Assembly: GCF_004216475.1 (NCBI RefSeq)
Contig: NZ_CP022303.1
Coordinates: forward strand, 4,206,001-4,270,000
Source of the DNA: Thalassococcus sp. S3
Lineage (GTDB): Bacteria; Pseudomonadota; Alphaproteobacteria; Rhodobacterales; Rhodobacteraceae
Direction of reading: 5' to 3'
Length of the DNA stretch: 64,000 bases
Of the stretch, positions 51,625-61,349 are shown piece by piece; position 1 is the stretch's first letter; each line of letters begins with the position of its first letter. A program made the position numbers and the translations under genes. Below the pieces are notes generated by a model that worked only from the letters and a program-made list of their open reading frames with translations, did no database searches and was not told the DNA's origin.

Positions 51625-53289
51625 ATGACATTTTACACGCGAACCGGCAAAGAGTTGCCCCGGGCGGTTCTGGAGTCAGCGGCGAAAGTCGGTGATGATG
51701 CCGTGAACCGCCGGGAGTTTCTCGCGCTTGCCAGTGCATTCGGAGCGACGACGGCGACGGCCTATGCAATGCTTGGAATGGCGTCTCCGGCCCGTGCTGC
51801 GGGCCATGCCAAAGGCGGCACAGTGCGCATCCAGATGGAGGTCCGCGCCGTCAAGGACCCGCGCACCAACGACTGGTCCCAGATCGCCAATTTCACCCGG
51901 GGCTGGCTGGAATATCTCGTCGCCTATGAAAACGACGGCACCTTCACCCCGCACCTGCTGGAAAGCTGGGAAATCAATGACGACGCGACCGAATACACTC
52001 TGAATGTCCGTAAGGGTGTGAAATGGAACAATGGCGATGACTTCACCGCCGAACATGTCGCCATGAACATCACCGGCTGGTGCGAAAAGGACGTCGAAGG
52101 CAACTCGATGGCGGGTCGCTTCGCCACACTGATCGACCCCAACACCAACAAGGCCATCGAGGGCGCGATCGAGGTGGTGGACAGTCACACCGTCAAGCTG
52201 AAGCTGCCCAAACCCGACATCTCGCTGATCCCGGGCATGGCTGACTATCCGGCTGCGATCGTGCATCCGTCCTATACGGTCGACACGATGCTTTCGAACC
52301 CGGTGGGCACCGGACCCTATCTGCCGGAAAACCTTGAAGTGGGCGTGAAATCTTCGCTCGTTCTGAACCCCGATCACACTTGGTGGGGCTCCGAGGTTCT
52401 GGGCGGCCCCTTCCTTGATCGGATCGAATACATCGACTACGGAACCGACCCGTCGGCCTGGGTGGCCGCGGCGGAGGCCGACGAGATCGACATGATGTAT
52501 TCCATCGACGGCGACTTCATCGACATCATGGGCGCCCAGGACGGCTGGTCTCAGCATGAGATCGTCACCGCGGCGACCATCGTGATCCGGCCAAACCAGC
52601 TTGCCGATGTAGATGGTAAGAAGCCTTACGAGGATATTCGTGTGCGTAAGGCCCTGCAGATGGCCGTCGACAACGAGGTGCTGCTTGAGCTTGGTTATGG
52701 CGGGCGCGGACTGGCCGCTGAAAACCACCATGTCGGCCCGATGCATCCGGAATACGCGGAACTGCCGCCGATCAAGGCCGATCCCGAGGGTGCCATGAAA
52801 CTGCTTGAAGAGGCCGGAATGGCGGATTTCGAGCACGAGCTGCTGTCCATCGACGATGCGTGGCGCAAGGACACCACCGATGCTGTGGCCGCGCAGCTGC
52901 GTGATGCGGGGATCAAGGTGAAGCGGACGGTTCTGCCCGGCTCTACCTTCTGGAACGACTGGGCGAAATACCCGTTCAGCTCCACCAACTGGAACCACCG
53001 TCCGCTTGGCGTGCAGATCTGGGCGCTTGCCTATCGCTCTGGCGAGGCCTGGAACGAGTTCGGCTATTCCAACCCCGACTTCGACGCTTTGCTTGAAAAG
53101 ACGCTCGCAACTGCGGATGTGGAAGCACGGCGCGCGATGATGGCCGATGGCCAGAAAATGATTCAGGACGACGGCGTGACAATCCAGCCCTACTGGCGCT
53201 CACTTTATAACCACACCAAAGAAAATCTGGTGGGCGGTGAGCATCATATCTCGTTCGAGATCCGACCGGCCCAGATTGCCTGGACCTGA
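51625..53289 (+). CDS. ABC transporter substrate-binding protein, family 5 (peptide/opine type), orphan
   Basis: A 554-residue periplasmic binding protein. A twin-arginine-like signal ([31 protein letters not shown]) is followed by the SBP_bac_5 fold ([16 protein letters not shown]..., [41 protein letters not shown], ...[39 protein letters not shown], given in pieces). No permease or ATPase gene lies beside it. GAGAGGA precedes the ATG. A hairpin terminator follows at 53306-53332. Confidence 0.9.
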   Translation: MTFYTRTGKELPRAVLESAAKVGDDAVNRREFLALASAFGATTATAYAMLGMASPARAAGHAKGGTVRIQMEVRAVKDPRTNDWSQIANFTRGWLEYLVAYENDGTFTPHLLESWEINDDATEYTLNVRKGVKWNNGDDFTAEHVAMNITGWCEKDVEGNSMAGRFATLIDPNTNKAIEGAIEVVDSHTVKLKLPKPDISLIPGMADYPAAIVHPSYTVDTMLSNPVGTGPYLPENLEVGVKSSLVLNPDHTWWGSEVLGGPFLDRIEYIDYGTDPSAWVAAAEADEIDMMYSIDGDFIDIMGAQDGWSQHEIVTAATIVIRPNQLADVDGKKPYEDIRVRKALQMAVDNEVLLELGYGGRGLAAENHHVGPMHPEYAELPPIKADPEGAMKLLEEAGMADFEHELLSIDDAWRKDTTDAVAAQLRDAGIKVKRTVLPGSTFWNDWAKYPFSSTNWNHRPLGVQIWALAYRSGEAWNEFGYSNPDFDALLEKTLATADVEARRAMMADGQKMIQDDGVTIQPYWRSLYNHTKENLVGGEHHISFEIRPAQIAWT

Positions 53290-53305
53290 TCAGAGGATCA
53301 GCATT

Positions 53306-53332
53306 AGGGTCGCCTTTGGGCGGCCCTTTTTT
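53306..53332 (+). terminator. Intrinsic terminator after the binding-protein gene
   Basis: GGGTCGCC and GGCGGCCC pair (one T-G wobble) around TTTG and are followed by six T residues, 17 bases past the stop. This is a canonical Rho-independent terminator. Confidence 0.8.
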
Positions 53333-53351
53333 CATTCAGGACATTGCTTTC

Positions 53352-53843
53352 ATGTTGGATCTCGTGATTTTGCTGTCGCAAGCCGTTTCGGTCGCCTTGA
53401 TGGCGGCTTGGCTGACCCTTGGTGTACGAGACAACATCCTGCATCCGTCCGTGAACGAGATCTACACGGCCCAAGTCATGCAGATGTCGCGGATGCGCGA
53501 GGACTTTCCCGATGAATACGCACTGGTGGCCCATCGGGCCGTGTCCAGCCGGGCGACCCAGCAATTTGCGTTCCGGACGGTGGTGGTTGCGGAACTGCTG
53601 ACCACGATCATGCTGTGGATCGGTGTGATCACTCTTGTAATGGGGCTGTTCGGGATGACTCCAACGGAAACCGGCCGCGCACTGGCCATGATCGGGACCT
53701 TGATGTTCACTTGTATCTGGGCCGGTTTTCTGGTGGTCGGAAATCATTTTTCGTACTGGTTCTGCCATGAAGACGCGCAAAACACCCATTACCAAATGAC
53801 GCTTTGGGGGCTGGGCAACCTGATCTTCCTGGCCGCTGTCTGA
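53352..53843 (+). CDS. DUF2165 small integral membrane protein
   Basis: A 163-residue protein with about four membrane segments (residues ~1-22, 72-102, 110-135, 145-163). The DUF2165 marks are LGVRDNILHPSVNE and NHFSYWFCHEDAQNTHY. Its function is unknown. The start at 53352 is just past the terminator of the preceding gene, so its promoter must overlap or lie near the terminator, or some read-through is allowed. Confidence 0.85.
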   Translation: MLDLVILLSQAVSVALMAAWLTLGVRDNILHPSVNEIYTAQVMQMSRMREDFPDEYALVAHRAVSSRATQQFAFRTVVVAELLTTIMLWIGVITLVMGLFGMTPTETGRALAMIGTLMFTCIWAGFLVVGNHFSYWFCHEDAQNTHYQMTLWGLGNLIFLAAV

Positions 53844-53931
53844 GCGCTTGCGCACATCGGCTGTTGGTCGATGGCCATTCAATCCCGCGGTCAATGATGC
53901 GATCAATGCATCATGGCCAAAGGAGAGCGAC

Positions 53932-54261
53932 ATGCCCGAAATCTCAGGATATCACGCCCATGTCTACTTTGATGCCGAGACAAAGGATCTTGCCGCACGC
54001 ATCTGTTCCGAGGCACGGGATCTCTTTGGCATTGACATGGGCCGCATCCATGAACGTGCCGTCGGCCCCCATCCCTGCTGGAGTTGCCAACTGGCATTTG
54101 GCCCCGCGCAAGCGTCTGATGTTATAGGGTGGCTTGCCACGCATCGCGCCGGGCTGACGGTCTTTCTGCACCCTGAAACGGGCAATGCACTTCAGGACCA
54201 TCGCGATCATGCGATCTGGATGGGCGCACAGCAGCCTCTGAAACTGGATATCTTTGAGTGA
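53932..54261 (+). CDS. DOPA 4,5-dioxygenase family protein
   Basis: A 109-residue small aromatic-extradiol-like dioxygenase. GYHAHVYFD (metal His), ERAVGPHPCWSCQLAF and LTVFLHPETGNALQDHRDHAIWMG are the family's conserved segments. Plant and fungal relatives cleave DOPA in betalain formation, while bacterial ones act on catecholic compounds. The ATG at 53932 follows AAGGAGA. It is a stand-alone gene next to DUF2165. Confidence 0.88.
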   Translation: MPEISGYHAHVYFDAETKDLAARICSEARDLFGIDMGRIHERAVGPHPCWSCQLAFGPAQASDVIGWLATHRAGLTVFLHPETGNALQDHRDHAIWMGAQQPLKLDIFE

Positions 54262-54267
54262 TCGAGC

Positions 54268-54789
54268 TTATTCCGGGTCCACCCAGCCGGGCATGGCAAA
54301 GATGATCTTGCTCAGCAGCCGGTCAAAGGTTGCGGCTTCCTCCTCGCTCAGTGCGGCGCGCATCGCGTTTTGTCGCGTGGTGAAAAGCGGGACGACCTGA
54401 TCGAGAAGTTTACGCCCCGCCTCGGTCAATGCCAGCTTCTTGGCGCGTTTATCGGTATCGTCTGTCTCCCTCTCGATCAGCCGCTTGGCAAGAAGCTCAG
54501 ACACGGCCCGACTGATTGAATTCTTCGGCAAACCCGTCACAAGACAGATATCACGCGCCACCAATCCGGGTTGTTGAGACAGGCTGAACAAAATCACGAA
54601 TTCTGGCCGCGACAATCCGAACCGCGCTGCCAGATCACGGTAGATCGGACCTGTGAAAAAGTTGGCCAGAAAGTTGATCTGCCAGGCCGGCGATATCGGC
54701 GTGTCGTTCAGCATCGTCAGCGAAAGCGGGCCGAACTGCGCAGCCATCGCCGTCGCAGAGGTCATCGGTTTGGGATCTTCGGTGCTCAT
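54268..54789 (-). CDS. MarR family regulator divergent from a TRAP transporter
   Basis: A 173-residue winged-helix regulator with DNA-binding segment VARDICLVTGLPKNSISRAVSELLAKRLIERETDDTDKRAKKLALTEAG (read in two pieces). It is divergent from a TRAP transporter, with two GTTCCA-based inverted repeats in the 102-base gap. It is likely the regulator of the transporter and the attached hydrolase. Confidence 0.9.
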   Translation of the reverse strand: MSTEDPKPMTSATAMAAQFGPLSLTMLNDTPISPAWQINFLANFFTGPIYRDLAARFGLSRPEFVILFSLSQQPGLVARDICLVTGLPKNSISRAVSELLAKRLIERETDDTDKRAKKLALTEAGRKLLDQVVPLFTTRQNAMRAALSEEEAATFDRLLSKIIFAMPGWVDPE

Positions 54790-54810
54790 GCCCTCTTCTA
54801 TCGCAGGTCA

Positions 54811-54848
54811 GTTCCAGATGGAACTTTACAAAAGGTTCCATACGGGAC
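54811..54848. promoter_or_regulatory. Two GTTCCA inverted repeats between marR and dctP-type gene
   Basis: GTTCCAGATGGAAC (54811-54824) is a 6+6 palindrome with a 2-base centre; a second, imperfect copy GTTCCATACGGGAC lies at 54835-54848, 24 bases on. The pair fits two MarR dimers between the divergent genes. Confidence 0.65.
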
Positions 54849-54891
54849 TAAATAGCCTCATAAGACGCGCCTATGCGCGAGGGAGGATAAG

Positions 54892-55860
54892 ATGAGATAC
54901 ATCATTGGCGCCGCGGCGCTGGGATTCGCCGCGTCCATCGCGGCAGCGGATGACATGCGAATGATCGGGGGCTTTCCCGAAGGCTTTGTCTTCACCGAGG
55001 AAATCGCCAAACCCTTCATGGAGCTGGTCGCCGAGGAGACGAACGGAGCAGTTACGTTCGACTTTACCGGGCCGGATGCCGTGCCGGGCCTTGAGCAGTT
55101 CGAGCCGGTTCAAGCGGGTGTCTTCGACGCGCTTTTCACGCATCCGGCCTATCACGCGGGTGTCACGCCGGTCGGGCTGGCCATCGACGCGATCGGCACG
55201 GATCCCGCGATACGGCGAGAGGGCGGCATCATCAGCTATATCGACCAGCATTATCAGACGCTGGGCATGAAGCTGATCGCCGCACCAGCCACCGGCGCCA
55301 AGGGGTTCCGGTACTTCCTGAAAGAGCCGATCACGGGGGAGCCCGGACTGGAAGGGCTGAAGATCCGGGGAACGGTGTCTTATCATCCCATGATCGAAGC
55401 GCTGGGAGGATCCGGCGTGGTGATGGGTGGTGGCGACGTCTATTCCGCCCTGCAAACAGGCGTGGTCGATGGCGCGGCCTGGGGCCTGACCGGAGCGAAG
55501 GACTTCAAATGGAACGAGGTCGCCGGCTATATGGCCGATCCGGTCTTTGGTCAGGTCGGCGTGATGATCTTTATGAACCTGGACAGCTGGAACGCGCTTG
55601 ACGATGACGAACGCGCAGGTCTGGAACGCGCGGCCCTGCGACTGGAGCAGGAAAGCATCGCGCGGTTTGATAAGCTGGCCGCAGCCGAAAAGCAGGCTCT
55701 TCTCGATCTCGGCATGCAGATGACGGCTTTTTCCGAGGCAGAAGCGGCCCAGTTCGAGGATCTGTGGTCCAATGGCGTCTGGTCGATCGCGGAACGGGGG
55801 GATGCGGAAACCGTGGGCGGATTAAGGCAGCTTGCACGGGATGCCGGTCTGTCGAACTGA
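54892..55860 (+). CDS. TRAP transporter substrate-binding protein (DctP family)
   Basis: A 322-residue periplasmic protein with a Sec signal (MRYIIGAAALGFAASIAAADD). It carries the DctP features LEGLKIRGTVSYHPMIEALGG (the conserved Arg before the ligand) and GDVYSALQTGVVDGAAWG. It is the first gene of a TRAP-hydrolase operon, separate in sequence from the one at 10984. The ligand may be an ester or amide product handled by the alpha/beta hydrolase at the end of the operon. Confidence 0.93.
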   Translation: MRYIIGAAALGFAASIAAADDMRMIGGFPEGFVFTEEIAKPFMELVAEETNGAVTFDFTGPDAVPGLEQFEPVQAGVFDALFTHPAYHAGVTPVGLAIDAIGTDPAIRREGGIISYIDQHYQTLGMKLIAAPATGAKGFRYFLKEPITGEPGLEGLKIRGTVSYHPMIEALGGSGVVMGGGDVYSALQTGVVDGAAWGLTGAKDFKWNEVAGYMADPVFGQVGVMIFMNLDSWNALDDDERAGLERAALRLEQESIARFDKLAAAEKQALLDLGMQMTAFSEAEAAQFEDLWSNGVWSIAERGDAETVGGLRQLARDAGLSN

Positions 55861-55866
55861 TAAGGT

Positions 55867-56343
55867 ATGCAGCCGCTCATGCACCTTCACGATCAAACCT
55901 CCCGTTGGCTGTTCCGGCTGGCGGGTGGCGGGCTTTTACTTGCCGTCGTGCTCTATGTCTTTGAAGTCATCGCGCGATACGTTTTCAACGCCCCAACCAC
56001 ATGGTCCGGCGAAACGGTTCAATACGCGCTTGCGATCCTGATCTTCTGCGCCCTTCCGGACATCACCCGCCGATCCGCCCATGTTGCCATCGACATCCTG
56101 CCCGAGACACTGGGACCTCGCGCCAGCATATGGCTTGCCCGGTTCAACCACCTGGTCGGAGCCCTGGCGACCGGCGCCGCAGGATGGATCGTGGCGGGCG
56201 AAGCGCTCAGGCAGTTCGAGCGCGGCCTGATGACAAATGCCGCACATCCGATCCCGCGCTGGTGGATCACCGCTGTGATCGCGCTGGGACTGGCAAGCGC
56301 AGCCCTGCATTTTCTCCGCCACCTCCGAGAGGTCCGCGCGTGA
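55867..56343 (+). CDS. TRAP transporter small permease (DctQ family)
   Basis: A 158-residue membrane protein with four helices and the DctQ mark FEVIARYVFNAPTTWSGETVQYALAI. Its stop overlaps the DctM-type GTG start, giving coupled translation. It follows the binding protein by six bases. Confidence 0.92.
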   Translation: MQPLMHLHDQTSRWLFRLAGGGLLLAVVLYVFEVIARYVFNAPTTWSGETVQYALAILIFCALPDITRRSAHVAIDILPETLGPRASIWLARFNHLVGALATGAAGWIVAGEALRQFERGLMTNAAHPIPRWWITAVIALGLASAALHFLRHLREVRA

Positions 56344-57629
56344 GTTGGATCGTCTTTCTGGCTGTCGCTATCGGTTTGCTGCTGGTGCTTCTGTTTCTGG
56401 GGGTCCGCATCTTTGTCGGCTTTCTCGCCCTTAATCTGATCGGCGTTTCAATCCTGATCGGCCCGAGGGGCTTTGGGCTTTTCACCAACTCGATCTTTGA
56501 AACAGCGACGTCGCCCACGCTGGTTACCGTCGCCCTTTTCGTTCTGATGGGGGAAATTCTCTTCAGATCCGGAACTGTCGACATTCTGTTTCGCAGCGTC
56601 GATACCCTTGTGGGACAGCTTCGCGGACGCCTTTATGTCGTGACCATCGCGCTCTCGACTGTGTTCGGCGCGCTGTCGGGCTCTGCCGTGGCTGTCGCCG
56701 CGATGCTTGGACGCTCCGTTCTGCCGCTGATGCAAAAACGTGGATACGACACCCGTCTTTCCGCAGGCACTATTCTGGCTGGCGCGAGCCTTGCCCCCAT
56801 CATTCCGCCAAGCCTGCTTGCCATCATCGTTGGCTCGTTGGCCGATGTCTCGATCGCGGGCCTTCTTGTGGCAGGTCTTTTGCCTGGATTGGTTTTCGCG
56901 ACGCTGACGTTGCTTTACGTCTTTCTGCGCACCGGACCGGAAGACGCCCCGGAGCGGAGTACAGATGGCCGATCCACCGTTCAGGCCATCCTGGACATGC
57001 TGCCATTTCTGCTGGTGATTTTCGCGGTGATGGGTCTGATCGTGCTTGGCATCGCAACCCCATCGGAATCTGCGGCGACTGGTGTTGTCGGCGCCCTTGT
57101 CGTGGCAGGCCTGTTTGGACGCCTTTCCTTACCGATGCTGCGCGAGACGCTTTCATCGGCGGTGACAACCAGTGTCGTCATCCTCATCATCGTCGCCTCG
57201 GCCAAGCTCTTTAGCCAGTTGCTTTCCTTTGCCGGGGCGACGCGCGGGTTGGTCGGCTTGATTGGCGATCTGGGGCTGAGCCCGGACCTCACGTTCCTGG
57301 TCATGATGCTGATCCCCTTTTTCCTGTGCATGTTCATTGACCAGATCGCCTTCATGCTGCTGGCGATCCCGATCTACCAGCCCATCGTCGCCGCGATGGG
57401 GTATGATCCGATCTGGTTTTGGACCCTCTTCATGATCAACCTCACGGTGGGCAGTCTGACGCCGCCCTTCGGGTACACTCTCTTTGCCCTGAAAGGCGCC
57501 AATCCCGACCTTTCGACCGGTTCCGTTTTTGCGGCCGCGTGGCCGGTTGTGCTGATCTTTCTCACCGGCATGGCCCTCCTCTGGGCCGTGCCCGGCATCG
57601 TGACCCTTGTGCCAGGGCTTTTGCGATGA
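56340..57629 (+). CDS. TRAP transporter large permease (DctM family)
   Basis: A 429-residue membrane protein with about twelve hydrophobic segments and the DctM signature GALSGSAVAVAAMLGRSVLPLMQKRGYD, plus GSLTPPFGYTLFALKG near the C-terminus. Translation starts at GTG 56340, which overlaps the DctQ-type stop (GTGA). It ends four bases into the hydrolase start. Confidence 0.94.
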   Translation: MSWIVFLAVAIGLLLVLLFLGVRIFVGFLALNLIGVSILIGPRGFGLFTNSIFETATSPTLVTVALFVLMGEILFRSGTVDILFRSVDTLVGQLRGRLYVVTIALSTVFGALSGSAVAVAAMLGRSVLPLMQKRGYDTRLSAGTILAGASLAPIIPPSLLAIIVGSLADVSIAGLLVAGLLPGLVFATLTLLYVFLRTGPEDAPERSTDGRSTVQAILDMLPFLLVIFAVMGLIVLGIATPSESAATGVVGALVVAGLFGRLSLPMLRETLSSAVTTSVVILIIVASAKLFSQLLSFAGATRGLVGLIGDLGLSPDLTFLVMMLIPFFLCMFIDQIAFMLLAIPIYQPIVAAMGYDPIWFWTLFMINLTVGSLTPPFGYTLFALKGANPDLSTGSVFAAAWPVVLIFLTGMALLWAVPGIVTLVPGLLR

Positions 57630-58594
57630 CCTGGCAAAGATACGACACGGCTCAATCTCACCTAATCTCATCCACGGACGTGCCCGGCCTTCGATTGCAT
57701 ATCCGATCGCAGAACAGCGATCCGCAACGCCCGGCCGTCTTGTTCGTTCATGGCGCGACCTACGCAAGTCGCCTTTATGACATCCCTCATCCGGGTGCGA
57801 GCTGGCTTGCCGCAACGGCGGAGGGCGGTTTTGCCGCTTATGGGTTGGATGTCCGGGGCTATGGGCGATCACATGCACCGATGCTTGGCGCAGACAATCG
57901 CCCTTTCGGCCGCGCAAGCGAGGTGATCCGCGATATATCGGACGCCGTGGACTGGATCCTCAACCGACATGGAGCAGCGAAGCTGGACCTTGTGGGCGGG
58001 TCCTGGGGATCGATCACCGCCGCACTTTTCGCATCGACAGAGGGGGCGTCCCGCGTCAGACGGTTGGTCCTTTACGCACCCATCTTTGCCGAACCTAACG
58101 ACGGATGGCGCCAGCTTTTGTCAGACCCGAAACTGCATGATCGGTTCAATCCGCAGTTTGGCGCATATCGGCTGGTGACCGAAGCCGCGACACGTGCGAG
58201 GTGGGACGCCGAGATGCCGTGCGGCGCAGACTGGCGGGAGGAGGACGTTTTTCAAGCGCTCGTTCGGTCCTCGATGTTCGACGACCCGCAAGCCGAACGA
58301 CGGGATCCTCCGGCCTTTCGGGCCCCAAACGGAACCTTTCTGGATCTTTGGGACGCGTTCAACGGGCGCGCCCTTTATCAACCGCAGCACATTACCTGCC
58401 CGACACTCCTTCTGCGCGGGGGGGCTGATCCAACCTCCACGCGAAGCGATGCGCTTCGTCTGTTTGATGCGTTGGGAGCAGAGAACCGCAACTATGTCGA
58501 GATCGCCAACGGCGCGCATTTCGTCAGCGCGGAACGTAAGGCCAAATCCGTTTTTTACAGCGCGACAAGCTTTCTCAGGACATCGCTGCCGTAA
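57626..58594 (+). CDS. Alpha/beta hydrolase
   Basis: A 322-residue hydrolase with the nucleophile elbow GGSWGS (Ser) after LDLVGG, the oxyanion HGA loop (VLFVHGATYASR) and the catalytic Asp/His candidates (LRGGADPTSTRSD and IANGAHFVSAE). The sequence is typical of esterase/lactonase-type members. It overlaps the TRAP permease by four bases, so it likely acts on the imported compound or its ester. A bidirectional terminator follows. Confidence 0.88.
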   Translation: MTWQRYDTAQSHLISSTDVPGLRLHIRSQNSDPQRPAVLFVHGATYASRLYDIPHPGASWLAATAEGGFAAYGLDVRGYGRSHAPMLGADNRPFGRASEVIRDISDAVDWILNRHGAAKLDLVGGSWGSITAALFASTEGASRVRRLVLYAPIFAEPNDGWRQLLSDPKLHDRFNPQFGAYRLVTEAATRARWDAEMPCGADWREEDVFQALVRSSMFDDPQAERRDPPAFRAPNGTFLDLWDAFNGRALYQPQHITCPTLLLRGGADPTSTRSDALRLFDALGAENRNYVEIANGAHFVSAERKAKSVFYSATSFLRTSLP

Positions 58595-58631
58595 GGCCTC
58601 GTTCCGGAGATCGAGAGAAGCTTAAAAAGAC

Positions 58632-58665
58632 AAAACCCCCGCTGATTGGCTCAGCGAGGGCTTTT
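58632..58665. terminator. Bidirectional terminator between the hydrolase gene and tRNA-fMet
   Basis: CCCCCGCTGA (58636-58645) pairs with TCAGCGAGGG (58651-58660) around TTGGC, with T runs on both sides (TTTTT on plus, TTTT on minus). It ends the hydrolase operon and the tRNA transcript. Confidence 0.85.
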
Positions 58666-58742
<77 letters not shown>

Positions 58743-58825
58743 TCAATTGTTCGGGTTGTGTAGTCTCCTCAGCCAGGAGGTTCAAGGGCAAAACCACCCG
58801 ATATGACGAATTCTTAACGTACGGT

Positions 58826-59776
58826 TCAGCCCTCCAATTCCTGGATCAGATAGGCCATCAAGTCTTGCAGGTCTTCCTCGTCCCGGATGCCGCGGAAGGC
58901 CATGCGATTGCCTGGAAGCACGTCGCGCGGGTTGGCCAGAAATTCGGAAAGCGTCTCTTGATCCCAAACAATGCCAGACTCGGCCATGACATCAGAATAC
59001 CGGAACCCTTCGACCTGCCCAGCCGTCGCGCCGAAAATACCATGAAGACTGGGACCAACCCGGTTCACCCCTTCGTCCAGAACATGACATGCGCTGCATT
59101 GGCGGAAAACCCGTCGTCCCGCATCCGGATCACCGGCCACGCTGGCCAGCGTCACATCACTTTCTGCCAGTTCGGCCGCAACGGGGACGTCACCCTCGGC
59201 GGAAAAGACAAAGCGGAATGTCACGGGGACGGTGCGGGTGATCCCGTTGAGCTCTGCAATGTCCTGAAGAACGGTGACACCTTCATCAACGCCAGCCTCT
59301 TCTGTGCCCAGGAAGATCATATCGTTTGACGTCACAAGGACTTGCGTCTCGGACAATCTGGCCACGAAGGCTTCGGTCTCGATGGGCAAATCGACACCAA
59401 TGAAGCTCAGATCACCTTCGATGAACACGTCTGTCGTTGCGCCGACCGGAAGAGCCATGAGGTCTGCCATGTCGATCTGCGCTGTGAGTTCGGCAGACGG
59501 GACGTTCCTGAAGACGTGCTTGATCATGCGCTCGTTACGGATATCAATGTAGGTTTCAACCGCGGCGAGATCGATCGATATCGACACGGCGCCGTCTTCT
59601 GTCACAGAGCCTGCCAAAGCTTCAAAAACGTTCACCTCTCCCACGGCGTTCTGTTTGATCGTGCCGTATACGATCCGGGAGGCCTCTCCATCCAGTGTCC
59701 ACGGTGCGGCATGGGCTACCACGCCTCCGGCGCTCAACAGAACCGTTGAGAGCATTGTTTTCAGAGTTTTGATCAT
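58826..59776 (-). CDS. YceI domain - cytochrome c fusion protein
   Basis: A 316-residue secreted protein with a Sec signal (residues 1-24), an N-terminal YceI lipocalin-like domain (residues ~25-200; AAPWTLDGEASRIVYGTIKQNAVGEVN), then a class I cytochrome c domain with CSACH heme site at 227-231 and a likely distal Met292. Many YceI relatives bind polyisoprenoids such as ubiquinone, so this could pair quinone binding with electron transfer. GGAGG precedes the ATG at 59776. It is divergent from the ECF sigma gene and may be in its regulon. Confidence 0.9.
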   Translation of the reverse strand: MIKTLKTMLSTVLLSAGGVVAHAAPWTLDGEASRIVYGTIKQNAVGEVNVFEALAGSVTEDGAVSISIDLAAVETYIDIRNERMIKHVFRNVPSAELTAQIDMADLMALPVGATTDVFIEGDLSFIGVDLPIETEAFVARLSETQVLVTSNDMIFLGTEEAGVDEGVTVLQDIAELNGITRTVPVTFRFVFSAEGDVPVAAELAESDVTLASVAGDPDAGRRVFRQCSACHVLDEGVNRVGPSLHGIFGATAGQVEGFRYSDVMAESGIVWDQETLSEFLANPRDVLPGNRMAFRGIRDEEDLQDLMAYLIQELEG

Positions 59777-59857
59777 CTGCCACCTCCACTGGGCTATCTG
59801 CTTGGGCCGGCTTGGCCTAGGCTGATCAGTAAACACCGCGGGTGGAGAGTCTATTCA

Positions 59858-60391
59858 GTGTTCGGGCGAAAAAAGTCAGACCGGGGTTTGCGGCAGGCCC
59901 TTCCCGCGCTGCTCCCGAGAATATGGCGGTTTGCGCTGGCGCTGAGCGGCAATCCCGATACTGCGGATGAATTGGTACAGGCCACGTGCCTGCGCGCGAT
60001 CGAAAAAGCCGAGCAGTTTCGAACCGGTACGAACCCGCTGCCCTGGCTCCTGACGATTTGTCGTTCCATCTGGCTGAATCAATTGCGAGCAGCCCGTATA
60101 AGAGCAAACCAGTCGCTGGACGCATCACCCGATCTGCAAATCGCCGATCCGGGGGCTGACACGGAGACGAATATTTTCGCCCGGCAGGTGTTTTCGAAGG
60201 TGATGGAACTGCCGGAGGCCCAACGGGAGACGGTTGTATTGGTCTATGTCGAAGGGTTTTCATACAGAGAGGCGGCCGCGATCCTGGACATTCCGGTGGG
60301 AACGGTGATGAGCCGGCTCGCAAGCGCGCGTGGAAAACTGTCGGTATTTGCGGCTTTACCAGAGGCAAAGATGAAGGATACGGTCCGTTGA
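59858..60391 (+). CDS. ECF-type sigma-70 family factor
   Basis: A 177-residue sigma factor with region 2 (ALALSGNPDTADELVQATCLRAIEKAEQFR...PWLLTICRSIWLNQLR) and region 4 (VMELPEAQRETVVLVYVEGFSYREAAAILDIPVGTVMSRLASARGKL). Translation starts at GTG 59858 with GGAGAG upstream. Its anti-sigma factor is encoded immediately after. The 81-base gap to the divergent YceI-cytochrome gene probably holds its own promoter. The stress signal is unknown. Confidence 0.93.
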   Translation: MFGRKKSDRGLRQALPALLPRIWRFALALSGNPDTADELVQATCLRAIEKAEQFRTGTNPLPWLLTICRSIWLNQLRAARIRANQSLDASPDLQIADPGADTETNIFARQVFSKVMELPEAQRETVVLVYVEGFSYREAAAILDIPVGTVMSRLASARGKLSVFAALPEAKMKDTVR

Positions 60392-61155
60392 TGACCTTTA
60401 CCGACGAGGATATTCGCGCCTATCTGCACGGGACGATGACCCCGGAGGACGCCGCACGCCTGGAGGATGTGCTGGCGCGGGATCCCTCTCTTCAAGACAG
60501 GGTGGCGCATCATGATCCGCTTGCGGCGATTGTTAAAGATGCCTTTGCGAATGTCCCCGACCAGAAACGTCTGACCTCCCTTTCCAAGCGCTTGGACACC
60601 TTTCAAGGCCCTGTTCGCGAGGTTCGATATTATCGTGCTCTACTCTCGACGGCCTGCGCTGCCGGTCTTGCCGGACTTGTGATCGGATACGTGCTGTCGG
60701 GTCTGCCGTCACACCGGGAAGCGGGCGTGTCTGACTGGAAGGCAGAGGTCGCGTCTTATCACGCTCTTTACGTTGAGGAGACCGTTGCGAGCATCGACAG
60801 CGACGGCGTCGCTCTCGCAAGTCAGTTCGCTGCCGCGCAAAACGCGATTGGGCTTGATCTGCGGGCAGATGTGCTGAGCGATCTTGATCGGATGACACTG
60901 AAACGCGCGCAAGTTCTGGGCTTTGAAGGGGCTCCACTCGTGCAAATTGCGTTCCGCGCTTATGACGGCACCCCGATGGCCTTTTGCATCATTCGAAAAG
61001 CCGAAAGTGGCAGCACCGAGCCACCAAACTACGGCGAAATTCAGGGACTTGCATCGGCCAGTTGGGCAAGCGACAGCCATGGATTCCTGTTGATCGGTGG
61101 CCAACGCGCCGATGTAATCGAAGAAATTGCGGCGAGCCTCATCGACACGTTTTGA
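60391..61155 (+). CDS. Membrane-anchored anti-sigma factor
   Basis: A 254-residue protein. A cytoplasmic N-terminal domain (residues 1-80, opening MTFTDEDIRAYLHGTMTPEDAARLEDVLARD) is followed by one membrane segment (residues ~84-105) and a periplasmic domain. The start codon overlaps the sigma stop by one base (TGATG), the usual sigma/anti-sigma coupling. It lacks a Hx3Cx2C zinc motif, so it is not of the ZAS type. The periplasmic part probably senses the inducing signal. Confidence 0.85.
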   Translation: MTFTDEDIRAYLHGTMTPEDAARLEDVLARDPSLQDRVAHHDPLAAIVKDAFANVPDQKRLTSLSKRLDTFQGPVREVRYYRALLSTACAAGLAGLVIGYVLSGLPSHREAGVSDWKAEVASYHALYVEETVASIDSDGVALASQFAAAQNAIGLDLRADVLSDLDRMTLKRAQVLGFEGAPLVQIAFRAYDGTPMAFCIIRKAESGSTEPPNYGEIQGLASASWASDSHGFLLIGGQRADVIEEIAASLIDTF

Positions 61156-61233
61156 GGTCCGTACTGGAACCTGAACTTGACAACATGTTTTTGGGAGAGA
61201 TCGTCAGAGAGATACGTTCAAAGGTCTTTTTAG

Positions 61234-61349
<116 letters not shown>

